DNA of 64,000 bases, from contig NC_053119.1 of NCBI RefSeq assembly GCF_010015445.1, positions 10,152,550 through 10,216,549 of the forward strand, written 5' to 3'. Shown here piece by piece: positions 30,562 to 43,000 of the stretch. Position numbers and translations under genes: made by a program. How positions within the stretch are numbered: the stretch's first letter is position 1; each line of letters begins with the position of its first letter. This stretch comes from Perca fluviatilis. Its lineage: Eukaryota; Chordata; Actinopteri; Perciformes; Percidae. Below the pieces are notes generated by a model. That model had not been told where the DNA came from, did not search any database, and saw only the letters and a program-made list of their open reading frames with translations.

Positions 30562-31821
30562 ATGGCAACAAGTTCAAACAAAAGTGAATTGGAAAAGATG
30601 GCGACGCAGAGGGAGAAAGACGCCGCTGATTATCTCGAGAAACACAAAATTTTCGAGCTCATGGAAAACCTGACCAGCATGCTCTTCTTTTACAGACCTG
30701 GTTAGAGCTCATTTTGTCTCTGTTGTAGACACCACGGACCTAACATCCTCTGCTAAAAATACTAGCTAGCTAGGTTTTGTAATAGCTAGCAAGCTAGCTA
30801 GCTAACTCAAACTCAGACACGTTTAAAGATCCTGACAAGTTTTTGGTTAGCTTTTCACTCTCTAATTATGCCTTTTTTTAACTGTGTCTGTGCTGGATTC
30901 GGATTGCATCCTGACTCTTCTGTTGCAAGAAAAAAAAAAAAAAAAAGATAGGTTAGCTAATACACTGTAATAAACATATCTTACATAATAACCATAAACA
31001 CATAAAGCTAGCTAGGTTATTGCCTATAGTAACCTAAATGTGATTTGATGTGGCTCACAGTTGGATGTTACTAAGTTACTTAAAACTGTTCCTGACCAAA
31101 TATTCTATTCTTCCCTTGAACATACCCAAGTGGTATATTGTCTACAAAGTGTATGTAAATAAAATATCAGTTTTGCATTGTTATATATTTAATACTTATT
31201 GTTAAGTTGTATTGTTGTTATTTGGTTGCTGCAAACTTTCCCAAAGGTGTTCAATAATTGAACCTTTATTGTGGTTTATTCTTTCATTCAGAGAATCCCA
31301 GAGAGTTTCTCGTTGAGCAGCTGGAACAGCTGAAGATGTCTCAGCAGAATGGTGTGAAAGGGCCGAATCTGTTCAACAACTCCAACCTGGATGCAGTCTT
31401 TGGGATACTGGACCCCGCTAATCAAAAATACATCACTTTTGCCCAATACAAGCAGGGTAAGCATAGGACATGGACACTATATTAGGCTTTCTCTGGCAGA
31501 GAGAGATCAACACTTTCAATATGTAACTGTTATTTATATAAGCAACATAATTCTAAGCTCACCCAAGATATTTATCAGGTTTTAATTCAGTTTGGTAGGT
31601 ATATACTTTTAATTCACCCAATTATTGCGTCATACAGCAAAATTTAAAATCATCAAAGGAATCTTTTTGTTCAGAATATTGGCACTTTTAAATAAAACAA
31701 CTTCTCACAGAGCCTTTCCCCCACAGCACTGACCACACTGGGCATAAAAAACATTAATGAATGTCCCGAAGGTGTAAATGAAGACAAAATATCCCATGAA
31801 ACCTTCAAAACAGAAGCGTAA
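30562..31821 (+). CDS. efcab10: EF-hand calcium-binding domain protein 10
   Basis: Three exons, 30562-30700, 31292-31456 and 31727-31821, give 132 residues (human about 127). Residues 21-60 (ADYLEKHKIFELMENL...) form the DPY-30/RIIa-like dimerisation helices found in ciliary and axonemal adaptors. The later part (GILDPANQKYITFAQYKQAL) is a degenerate EF-hand-like segment. The function of the family is poorly known; an axonemal or ciliary role is an inference. The start is ambiguous: ATG 30562 gives a 12-residue extension, whereas ATG 30598 (context AAGATGG) aligns better with the mammalian start. The exon 1 donor is GTTAGA, a weak match. A poly(A) signal lies at 32111. Confidence 0.85.
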
Positions 31822-32110
31822 GAGCAGCTTGTAAAATCGAAACATGTTGTACAATGTTGAAGAATATTCACCAGCATTTTAAAATTCACCATACCATAAA
31901 AGTACATTTTGTCTAATTTTGTTGTTACAGGATTCAAGGCCTGCAGAGATGCTCAGCAACATATGAACAACTGTGAACTTATGTTTGATTGGTTTTCTTC
32001 CACTCAGCTGATGTGTTATTTAATACATGATATAATGTTGATATGCATTTGGAAGTTTTCATTGGGACTGGGTCTGTTGTAAAATTAACACATTTGATAT
32101 AATTATTGTT

Positions 32111-32116
32111 AATAAA
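32111..32116 (+). terminator. poly(A) signal of efcab10
   Basis: AATAAA about 290 bases after the efcab10 stop. Confidence 0.4.
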
Positions 32117-32411
32117 CTTGTAATGTTAATATGTATTCTGATTCAGATAGTTTTCATTCAAGTATTCGCCAGCCTTTTTACACTAAAGTTAACAGTGTAT
32201 TTTGAGGAATTTCTTCTAAAAACTGAAGGTTCATATGCCCTTAAGAAATATCACCATGTCAAGATGCAATATGTGATGAGATACAACTATTTATTAAGAG
32301 CTCTTAGAGAAGTATAGGATAACAGAGTACAGCAGGTATCATGCATCCTAAGTCTACATCCCAACTCAGCCTCCCACCTTACACTGTTGGACAGTTTAAC
32401 AATGTCTCATA

Positions 32412-32493
<82 letters not shown>

Positions 32494-33130
32494 CTGTATA
32501 TCTTCACCTAACAAGACAATACTTTGGTTTACTCCTCAGAATGACCTTGCCTGAAACATGATTATGAATACAGTGTATAAAAAAATAATATACACTCTTG
32601 TAAATACATATACATTTTCTCCTACAATATACTGTATGTAGTAATAAATCCATCTTGCCATCCAACCCATAAATGTCAACTGAAAGTTGGCGTGGTTTTG
32701 GGTATGTATTTTCTATTATATAAAAGCCAAACAAAAAGCACAAGTCTTATTCTTTTATTTGTGCTTTTGTTTATAATTAGCAGTGCCTATTACAAAAACC
32801 CAGCTTTTAATGTATATTTCAATAAATAAATAAATTAACCTAACCAGGCTAAGACATTGTAAAATATGACATGATCTTTGACAGTTGCTATCTGAATTTA
32901 AAATTTCAATGTAATGTTAAACATGTTATTATCATCATCATTATTAGTATTGGTAATACATTTACAATAATACGATATAATTTAGTATAGTTTAATATAA
33001 CTTAATAATAACAATAATAGCATTAGTAGAAATAGTGGTAGTATACATTTATTTTTGCAATATTTTCTTTTCTTTTCATTATTATTATTATTATTTTAAC
33101 ATTTCGCAGCGTTGATGCATTGAATGTGCA
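32117..33130. other. intergenic, efcab10 to samm50
   Basis: AT-rich spacer with a 76-bp AT dinucleotide array (32414-32489) and imperfect ATT/AAT runs from 32930 to 33095. No coding exon or recognisable element is seen apart from these. Confidence 0.5.
32414..32489. repeat. AT microsatellite
   Basis: About 38 TA units between efcab10 and samm50. Confidence 0.95.
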
Positions 33131-33279
33131 CCAGAGAAGGCGTGGTCAGTAAGTGACATGGCCGCCTCCTTATACGAAACCTCGTCGTCTTATTCTCCTG
33201 TTTCTTGTAGATTAAATTAGACTTTTACCACGCAAATTTGATTTCATATTTACTGGGACAGCGCCCTGTGGAGCTCAGC
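33130..33279 (+). promoter_or_regulatory. samm50 5' UTR and proximal promoter
   Basis: A GC-richer stretch just before the SAMM50 start contains GACATGGCCGCC at about 33157, a YY1-type motif common near start sites of mitochondrial housekeeping genes. The transcription start cannot be fixed from sequence alone. Confidence 0.35.
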
Positions 33280-36200
33280 ATGGGCACCGTCCACGCCAGG
33301 GTAAGGAAAAGTCCCGTGAACGTGTTAGCTAGGACTTTGACCTCTCCGTGTGTTTATTTAGGTATCTGACACAGCGCGGCTACTGTTCTACAAGAAAAGG
33401 CCCATACTTTACATTCAACAAGGTCCAACATGGCTCAGGCATTCAGCTCTTCGACAACACCGAATTCATCCTCTGCTAGTTAGATTTTAACTTCACAATT
33501 AAACGTAAAGACTCTGCTTGCTGTGTATTTAGATACAAATCATTGACAGTAAGGAAAGATGCTAGTGGCTCTTCATCCGCTCACTGTAGTCTTGCTGCAG
33601 TCAGCACACTAACCGACCACCGGCATTATGGTGTGGTGTAGATCTGAAACAATTAATCGTTTAGTCAATGACAGAAAACAAGTCAGCAACTATTTTAGAA
33701 TAACTTAGTATTATTGAGTAGTCATATAAACTTCATCTAAGCAAAAATGTCAATCATTATCTGGGCCCAGCTTCTCCAATGGGATGATTTGCTGCTTTTT
33801 GTAAACTGAATATCTTTGGGTTTTGGTCTTATGGTCGAACAGTAAACAAGACCTCATCTTGGACTGTGGGAAACTGTGATAGACACTTTTTTTTTACTTA
33901 AAAAAAAGTAACATTTTATATACCAAGTGATTCATTAATTAATCTAGAAAATAATCAGTGATCGTAAAAAAAATATTTGTTAGTTGCAGCCCTAGTGGGT
34001 TAGTGGAGAATACTTAGACAGCAAACATGTATAATATGTGTGTGATTATAGAATTTAAACTCCTCTTTGAGTCATTATCTATTTGATTGGTAAACCATGG
34101 TAAAACTCTGATTGTGATTATATCTATTTCCCTTATATTTTGCGTTGCAGAGCCTGGACCCTCTGCCCATGCGAGGGCCAGAGCTAGGAGTTCAACCTGA
34201 CGATATTGAGGCTCCTGGGATTGAGCACGAGCCAAAGCAAGAAGTTCTTGAAAACAAGGATGTAAGATTTGTTTTATTTCAGGCAGTAATTACACCAGTC
34301 TCTCTCACTAAGACATATTGCCAGACCACCTTTCTCCACACTAGGTTTGTGCTTTGCCAGCATAGTAGTAAGTGATTCCCTGCCTCATATCCACACCAAA
34401 AGCTGTAAATGAAAGAATTGAAACAATAAATCTAAAACACAACCCGAAATGTCAGGAAACTGCAGTATTAGTGGACATTTTATAGAAGGGAGAAACTGTA
34501 TCATAATATTTGGCTAATGAGTGTTTTTTTTTTTTCTTCATAAAATTAATATACTGTATTTTTTGGGGTGTTCCAAATGTTAATGAAGTTATCTGTCTCT
34601 TCTGTTTTTTAAGGTTGTAGTTCAACGAGTGCACATAGATGGGCTCGGAAGAACCAAGGAGGACCTGTTGACTTATGAAATCGCGGAAGTTTTCCGGGCA
34701 AAGAACTTGATTGATGTAGGTGCATGTTGATAACCGCTGTACCAATCAATGCTTGTGAGTAGCCATTACTGGCATCAACACATGGTTCAATTTGTTGTGC
34801 AGGTGATGCGAAAGTCCCATGAAGCCCGACGGAAGCTGCTCCGTCTCGGTATTTTCAGAAAAGTTGAAGTTGTTATTGACACGTCACGAGGTACTTGTCA
34901 ATCACTGTAAACTGATCAAGTAAACTGATGATTACACATATGGACTTTCTTAACAAATGTACAAATTCTAATGATGCATTTTCTGTGTTCTGTCTCACTG
35001 TTTTAAACCAAACATGAAATTATTGTTGACATTCTGCATGTTTTCTTTTTCTTTGTTTTCCTCCTCAGGTGAGGATGCTCTTCCTAACGGCCTCGATGTG
35101 ACGTTTGAAGTCACCGAGCTGAGACGGATGACCGGCAGCTACAACACCATGGTTGGAAACAACGAAGGAAGCATGGTGAGCGCTTTCTGAAAGGCCACCT
35201 CCTCTTTTGGCTCTTTTGGATCCAATTATAGTGTCATACTGCTACACTAGTGTAAAAACACTGGTTTAGCAATATCTTCCTGTAAGGATAATTTCCAATG
35301 TTGACTTCAACTTTAGTTTGTAGCACTGAGATATTTCATTGTGATTAAGTTATTTGACTTTGACCCAAATCTATATGTCTGTTTGTGGGTTTTTTTATAA
35401 TGCATTTCCTTTTTCAGACAGATTGAGTTAAATTTCTATCTAATCTACTTTTTTTTTATTAGTTTGGTTGCCTCTAAATACAAAACCTTACCTGCTTTAA
35501 TTTCAGGTACTAGGCCTGAAGTTACCCAATGCATTAGGTCGAGCAGAGAAAATGACCTTTCAGTTCTCCTACGGAACCAAAGAGACATCCTACGGCCTGT
35601 CCTTCTTCAAACCCCAACCAGGAAACTTTGAACGCAAGTAAGATATGAACATAAAATAAATCTAATCACATTGGTACATGGTATGCATATGTGTCTCTAA
35701 GGCTTATTCTTCTGCTATAAGTTCAGTTTTGCAGGGTGGTTGAAGTTGGGCATTAGATAGATACGATGACTCCCCTGATACTTTAGCTTTAGATTTGGGT
35801 CCATCAGTGAGCAAGTAAATGTCTGAGCGATATATGCAGTAACTATAGATGGGTATATTTTGTAATTACAAAGGAATCCTAGAAGCAGGGTATTGACATC
35901 TCTTCTTCTCTTTTTTTTTCACTTCAAGCATCTCACTCAATGTGTACAAAGTAACAGGTCAGTTTCCATGGAGTTCACTGAGGGAGACGGATCGAGGCAT
36001 CTCTGGAGAACTGAGCGTAAATACTTGTTTCTATTTATTTGCCTCTTCTGTTGTTTGCAAGACAAATGATCTTGCCTCCATGAACATGGATGAAGTTAAT
36101 TAACACATTAAGGTTTTGTTCAACAAAATGAGCTGAAAAGAGTCATAATAGAAGGCATCAAAAAAGACCGGTACCATCAGAAAGTCAGAAAGAAAAGAGT

Positions 36201-39029
36201 TTTGTTCCTTAGAAACTAAAAGTTTGGACTTTGTTGAGATGTCACAGAGCCACTGTTTTCCACATGTTTTAAGGAGACAACAGTTGCTATGTTACAAACA
36301 ATGTATGCTCATTTACTGCGTGAGATCTGTACAAACAAAAGTAATAAACGGGTGTCTTATTACCAATTTACCACCCACAGTTCCCTGTGTGGAAGACCAA
36401 CCAGACCCTGAAGTGGGAGGGAGTGTGGAGAGAGCTGGGCTGTTTGGCTCGCACTGCCTCATTTGCCGTCCGGGAGGAGAGTGGCCATTCCCTAAAATCC
36501 TCACTTTCGGTATTTGTCTCTTATTTGACATTAAAGATTTTAGCATGGGCTTTAAAATAGCTGTTGAGTTTCATGTAGTCTGCTGTCAGAGAATTAATGG
36601 CAAGCTGGTATTCAGTGCTTTAGTCAGGGTTTTCTAAAATGTTTGCACAACACATTCCGATAACATTGCGTGGGGGATATTGAACAGTGGATATGAATTG
36701 TTGAAATGTTGAATAGTGCAAAATAACTGAATATTCAATAAGACACTTTATTAGTGAACACATTTTTAGCAGTAGTTTTGAGAATGGTGCCCTTTTGTTT
36801 TTCAGCATTCTATGGTCATCGACACCAGAAACTCGTCCATCCTTCCCAGGAAAGGTGGCCTCTTGAAGATCCATCAGGTTTTCTGTTTAACACTAATCCA
36901 GAGCTTTTTTCAAATGCTATTTGAAAACAATACGACTGATCTTGTGCACCAGGTTGACGTTTTGTGTTGTGTTTGTGTAGGAGCTTGCTGGTTACACTGG
37001 GGGAGACGCCAGTTTCCTGAAGGAGGACTTTGAGATCCAGCTCAACAAAACACTCTTCTGGGACTCGGTGAGATTCTACATTTTACATTTCAGGCATTTA
37101 GCAAATTGTCTCATCAAAAAACGCTTAATGCAGATAAACTATGCAAAGTAAAGAATGCTAGTAAAGAATTTGAGTAATATACTCAGGCTTTTGTGAGAAC
37201 GGTCTGTTAGCAGAAAACTAAACTAAATGACCAACAGACTTCTTTCCAAAAAAACTTGGTGACCTCCTTCTTTAGCCAGGAATATATTTTTATGTTCTTA
37301 TCTTCTTTGTTAGATTGTTGTGACTAAACCCTTTGACTTTCTCCTCCAGGTCCTTTCTGCCTCATTGTGGGGCGGTTTGCTCCTGCCCATTGGTGACAAG
37401 CCAACAAGCATAGCAGACCGGTACAGAACTACAATTCACCACCCTATTACCATTATCCACAAGACCAGGGTTTTTTTTAAGTCTTGACTTGAGACAGCTA
37501 GAGACTGTTTTTTTTCCCCCGCCTACATTTTGTTTTCATTTTGGCAAATTGGCACCATTAAAAGTATTTTTGAATTATCTATTGGCAGTTCCTGTTTGCA
37601 ATGTACCCATGGCTGTCTAGACAACTATCACTACTTTAATACTGAAGAATACTTAAAAACGTGATCATTCTCAGGCAAGTTCTGAAGGAGTGTCTTTTTT
37701 TCAATGATTTCTAAGTAGATATATGTATGTTTATTTGCGATGGACATTGCAGATAGTATATATGTCCTTGAAAAGTGTAAATCACGTTGATTCTAAACAT
37801 ATGTGTATCATGGATGTGTGTTCAGATTTGACCAAGTTATGACTTAGGAGTGAAGTTTTTGACGCAAAATGCTGCAATTGTGCAAACTAAATTAAATTTT
37901 TTTTAAAACACAATTAACTGTAGGGTTCTTTCTGTATTACATATTTTATGTTTTATGTGTCTTTGTCAACCTTCTAGGTTCTATCTTGGTGGCCCCACCA
38001 GTATCAGGGGATTCAGTATGTACAGTTTGGGCCCACAGAGTGAAGGTGAGACATTAACTTGGCTGAGTTGCTTGGTAACCAGACTGAAGTTTGATGGTTA
38101 ATTGAAAATGTTGTTTGCTGGAATTACTGATGTGGCAGGTGACTACCTGGGAGGAGAGGGCTACTGGGCTGGAGGCCTCCACCTTTACACCCCTCTACCC
38201 TTCAGACCAGGCAAGGGGGGCTTTGGTGACCTCTTCAGAACACACTTCTTCCTCAATGCCGGAAACCTTTGTAACCTTAACTATGGTGAGTAGTTGGAAA
38301 CAGAACAAGCACCTCAAATGACTGTTAAAGGTTCATGTTTTAAAGGAATAGACCTTGACATTTATGACTGAATTCTATTAGAAAGGATTTTTTGCAGATG
38401 CTCTTGTTTTCGGTCTGGCTGAGTTTATACGTTTGTTTTTTACTCAGGTGAGGGGCCAAAAGCACATTTGAAGAAACTGGCCGAAAGCATCCGTTGGTCA
38501 TATGGACTGGGCATTGTGCTGCGTTTGGGAAACATTGCCAGACTGGAGCTGAATTACTGCATTCCCATGGGAGTCCAGAGTGGAGACAGGTAGGGCTGAT
38601 AAGGGTAGCTAGTTTTAGGTAAGATTTGGAATTGCACCTATTTGACTTACTTTAAAGACATTTAAGGCACACTAGCTAAACTTGATGTCCAATAGCTCTC
38701 CCTGCAAACAGAAGATAAATGATTTAGTTAGAAAAGACCAGCATAGACCAAAAAACCACAGGTTGTACAGGTGGGTGACTTCAACTCGTGCAGTGTAAAT
38801 GTCACATGTGTGAAAGTTGTGTATGTACTGTATGTGCATGTTGCTTAGTAAATATTGAGAAAATAGTTTCTGTACAATCATGTAGATAAACACTTTCAAG
38901 AGACACATGCATAGTGTCCTTAACATGCACTGGAAATAAACTGATTTGCTATTTATTTCAACTAATTTTCTCTGTTCGTGCAGGATATGTGACGGGGTTC
39001 AGTTTGGAGCAGGAATCAGGTTCCTGTGA
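33280..39029 (+). CDS. samm50: SAMM50, sorting and assembly machinery beta-barrel subunit
   Basis: Core Omp85-family protein of the mitochondrial outer-membrane SAM complex; it inserts beta-barrel proteins and joins the MICOS/MIB bridge. Fifteen exons: 33280-33300, 34151-34261, 34614-34715, 34803-34890, 35069-35175, 35507-35637, 35929-36016, 36381-36509, 36806-36877, 36981-37067, 37350-37420, 37978-38045, 38139-38285, 38448-38589, 38984-39029. The total is 469 residues, equal to human. The POTRA domain covers about residues 45-125 ([19 protein letters not shown]...); the barrel covers about 140-469 and includes the lid-loop motif GGPTSIRGF and a C-terminal strand ending FGAGIRFL. There is no N-terminal presequence, as expected for this family. 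The donor after exon 9 (GTTTTC) is weak. ATTAAA at 39132 is the likely poly(A) signal. Confidence 0.96.
33640..33996 (-). mobile_element. hAT-like short repeat in samm50 intron 1
   Basis: Read on the minus strand it begins TAGGGCTGCAACTAACAAAT and ends in the ATTGACTAAACGATTAATTG pattern. This is the layout of an abundant fish non-autonomous repeat; a second copy is at 46026-46966. No coding capacity. Confidence 0.6.
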
Positions 39030-39131
39030 AACCACATTTTTTGGATCTGGAACTTCCTGTGTTTCAACATTAACATTTTTTTGGAAAAGGAAATTGCTTG
39101 TACAGAATTGTTGTTGCGACTAATTAGTTCA

Positions 39132-39137
39132 ATTAAA
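39132..39137 (+). terminator. poly(A) signal of samm50
   Basis: ATTAAA about 100 bases after the samm50 stop codon. Confidence 0.4.
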
Positions 39138-39415
39138 GTGTTTGCACTGACTTTCTGTTTTGATGTATCTTTTTTTGTAATAATTTGAGATCAGAGGTCA
39201 AGTACAGTACTCATAGTCAGATTTTACTCAGGTCACATTACTGTGTATAACATACAATATGTCATATTATCAATTGAAGGTGAAGAGGTAAATTTGTCAA
39301 CAGACAATGAACCTGACTCTGCCACCAGTGGAAATGGAATATATGGTATGCTTGGAGACAATGTTCTTTTTTTTCCTCAGGTTTTCACAACCACGTTTTA
39401 AATGTGCAAAGGTTC

Positions 39416-39418
<3 letters not shown>

Positions 39419-39469
<51 letters not shown>
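39419..39469. repeat. TG microsatellite
   Basis: About 25 TG units between samm50 and api5. Confidence 0.95.
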
Positions 39470-39470
<1 letters not shown>

Positions 39471-39662
39471 TATGTGTGTGTTGTAAAGACATCCTAAATA
39501 AAAGTAGTGCATCTAACAAGTAGGACCACCCTTTATCTTAATCCGTTCTGTCAATATAAGCCTCCTTTCATCTGTTTATGTCATTTGAACATACTAACAA
39601 AACTGGTGGTTTTACCTGGGTTTGGTTTTACTCATGGACTGTAAAGAGGTTGGTTTTACTCA

Positions 39663-39800
39663 CGCAGCGTACGCAGTAAAACCATATACTATGAGTCACA
39701 TGATGAGTCATAGACAGTAATGGTTTTACTGCGTACGCTGCGTACCAGTTCGACCAGTTCGGCGTACACATGTGGTCACGTGTGTTGTGAGTCTCCACGC
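39663..39800. promoter_or_regulatory. api5 upstream region with palindrome, AP-1-like sites and E-box
   Basis: Inverted arms at 39663-39698 and 39704-39742 each contain CGCAGCGTACGCAGTAAAAC or its complement. Two TGAGTCA sites (39692-39698, 39704-39710) flank TCACATGA. CACGTG follows at about 39777. The api5 start codon lies about 330 bases downstream, so promoter activity is plausible but inferred. Confidence 0.45.
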
Positions 39801-40069
39801 GATTCGCCGCACCTACGCATGCGTTCTACTCATTGTTCCGTAGCATTTTAGCTTGCACACTAGAGATTGCGGGAAGACAGACTGTGGGGGGGTATTCATT
39901 CACGGGCTTCTCGAAATTTCATTTCCCCGTCCCCTTTCCGAAGAACATATATCCCGATAATACGGTGTTGTTGGAGCTACAGTCGTCTGAAACGGAGCAA
40001 AAAGCGACCAGAGAGGGGTTTTCTTGTGTGGTTTTATCGGCGGTCTTATCTGTGAGCGGACGCACGCTG

Positions 40070-43000
40070 ATGGCGGTCACTATCGAGGATCTCTATCGGA
40101 GCTACGGGGTCCTTGCTGATGCTAAGGATAACCTCAGCCCGGTAAATAAAAGCCAACTTGTTCATTTAAAAACATTATTTAGCCGAGAACTTTGTTTCTT
40201 TGCCGCATTACCTTATTTTACGTCTGTAAACTTTGTCGTAAGATACATAACATTGTTGTGTGCGTGCTAGGCTAACTGTAGCTAGCTAAAGTAGTGACCA
40301 TGCTAATGTTAATGGCCTCCCCATAGCGACCCTTACGATAGGCGGTACTAACTCGACATTCATTATTTTTAAGTCAACCGAACGGCTATTTACTTACTTA
40401 ACGTAACTTCTCATTCATGACTGTGGTTCTCTGGATGTTGATAGAAACTTTTGACTGTTTTTTTTTTTAGGTCGAGCACATTAGGGAAAACTACTTCATC
40501 ACCTCAAATCTGAGTTTCTACACACATAACGTTAACCTAGATCACATAGTTAACGTTCACGTGTTGGTAAACATGTAGGTTTTTACATTAACACACATCC
40601 TGGACTATTATCCCTGTCAATTGCGCATATTATATAAACTGATATTTTGCACACCCTGCACTAAACCATTTTATCAATTTCTAGTCTCCAATTATAGCCT
40701 GCATGGCACCACCAGGCTTATTTTCTCAGACTTTAGAAAGCTCACCCAGAACCACATTGGACATCATACAACTGTTTTCACAGGCTGAGGAATGCCAACT
40801 TACTTGTAAAATAAGGCATAGTGTAATCAAGTCATAAACCGACTAGTTTCAGAGCATTCCTATTTCACTGTATTAAACATGTTTACATACAGGGGTTTCA
40901 ACATAACCAGGTGAACTGTAACACCCAGGTACACTACACTCAATGTCCCAAGCAACATCTGCTGTTAAAAGGTTCAGCTGTTTGCACCACCACTGTCACA
41001 GTGAGTGCTGCTATATATGTATGTGTGTGGGTGTGTGTGTATATATATATATATATATATTGTACAAGTTTATTGATGTACTCTTTTATTCTTCAGCACA
41101 AAGATGCCTACCAAGTAATCTTGAATGGCGTGAAGGGTGGCCCGAAGGAAAAGCGCCTGGCAGCACAGTTTATTCCCAAATTCTTCAGCAGCTTTCCAGA
41201 ACTGGCCGATTCAGCCATTAATGCCCAGCTTGATCTTTGTGAAGATGAGGATGTGTCGGTAAGTATTAAAGGACACCGCTGTGCATGGGTACCTCATAGA
41301 CTTGGGTTCAAAATTGCAGGCTTTATGTGTTCCCAAGTTGATGTGAGGTTTCTCGCTTGATTGTATAGATTTCACAATTGTAATTTTATTCCATCATAAC
41401 AATCCCTCTTTGTCTTTATGTGTGCTTGTTTTTATCCAGATCCGACGGCAGGCCATCAAGGAGCTTCCGCGGTTTGCAACTGGCGAGAACATCCTCAGAG
41501 TTGCGGATATTCTCACCCAGCTCCTTCAGACAGGTATTGGATGCCTCAAGCTAAACATTTAACTTAAGAGAATTTTATGTTCCTTTTTGTGTATTTCTAC
41601 TATAAACACAGCCATGTTGTTTGTTTTACTTGCATGGCTATGATCCATTGTGAATATCATAACCCATTTTTCAGTTAGTATAATTTCTTTGATATCCTGG
41701 AAATCAGATTTGCTTGTCAGTCCCAACAGCATATTTGTCTCTTGATTATTTTTTTTTGCTCATTTGAAACAGAAATCTTGAATGACTACTGATTAATCTG
41801 TATTTTTGTGCTTTCAGATGATACAGCAGAATTCAACCAAGTGAATGCATCACTTATTGCTATATTCAAGATAGATGCCAAAGGTAAGTGTTGCTTTCCC
41901 CCACTGTTTAGCCAAAATAATGCTCTTGTATGCTTGTCAATTATTCAGCCCAGTTCAGAGCTGTGCTTAAAGGGGACACTGTGAAAAATAACTTTCTTAC
42001 TCGTCCTCCTTGGGCATACTTATATACCAGATAGAGATTTATTTTTGCTTGTTGAGATGGTTTGTCGTAACCTGTGTTGTTTTAAGGGCTGTCCCATTGG
42101 CCATGTGAAACAAAGGATGTCATTTACAGCTGCCTGTGTAAATTGCCCCTACTAACATCATCATTCATCTATCTCAGCCAGTACATCTGCCAGTTGAATC
42201 TATTCTAGATCTGAAGGAGTTTTTTTATTTTTGGAAATAACCCCTCAAAATATTTCGGACTGGGACCAGAATATTATTTAATCCTGTATGTCTTCACAAA
42301 TGTTCTGATTGTACTGTTTTGTAAACATGAGATATCAAATCAACTTGCTGTGTATTCCACGATTGTTGCATCCCTAGTTCCGATTGGGGTTATTCTCTTG
42401 AGTTTGTACTTATTCGCTTGCATTGACACAATCCCGTTTACTGCTGTCTTTTATTGTCCAGGTACTCTCGGAGGCCTCTTCTCTCAGATCCTTCAGGGAG
42501 AAGACATAGTGCGGGAAAGGGCCATCAAGTTTCTTTCAACCAAACTGAAGACCCTGCCAGAGGACGTCATGACAAAGGAGGTGGAGGACTACGTCTTTGC
42601 AGAGACAAAGAAGGTAAGCATATAGTGCAGATTTGATTAGTGTTCTTTGATCATATATGAGTGGTATTTTGCTGTGTAAGTGTAACAAAGGTAATTGTAT
42701 CACAACATCTGTTGTACTGGAATCAGGGTGTGTTAAAACTGCCGCTTTAGATGGTAATTTTGCTGACTATGTAGGTGCAGTATGAAACTTATTTTCTGTT
42801 CTTAAACTTGCATTTATTTATACAATTAGTGAAATTGTTTTGTATATCGATAGTATAATCGATCTAATTTAAAGGCCATGGGGTTTAGAGTGCGGATCGG
42901 GCCGCATTTTTCTGTCCAAGCCCGACAGGCATTAAGATATTTTCTCATACTAATGACACATGTACGTTTGTTTGTGTGGAAAGCCCACTTTTATTAAAGC

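Noticed and set aside
39833..40069. 79-codon in-frame upstream extension of api5
   Set aside because: It contains no ATG and would need non-AUG initiation; ATG 40070 matches the family start.
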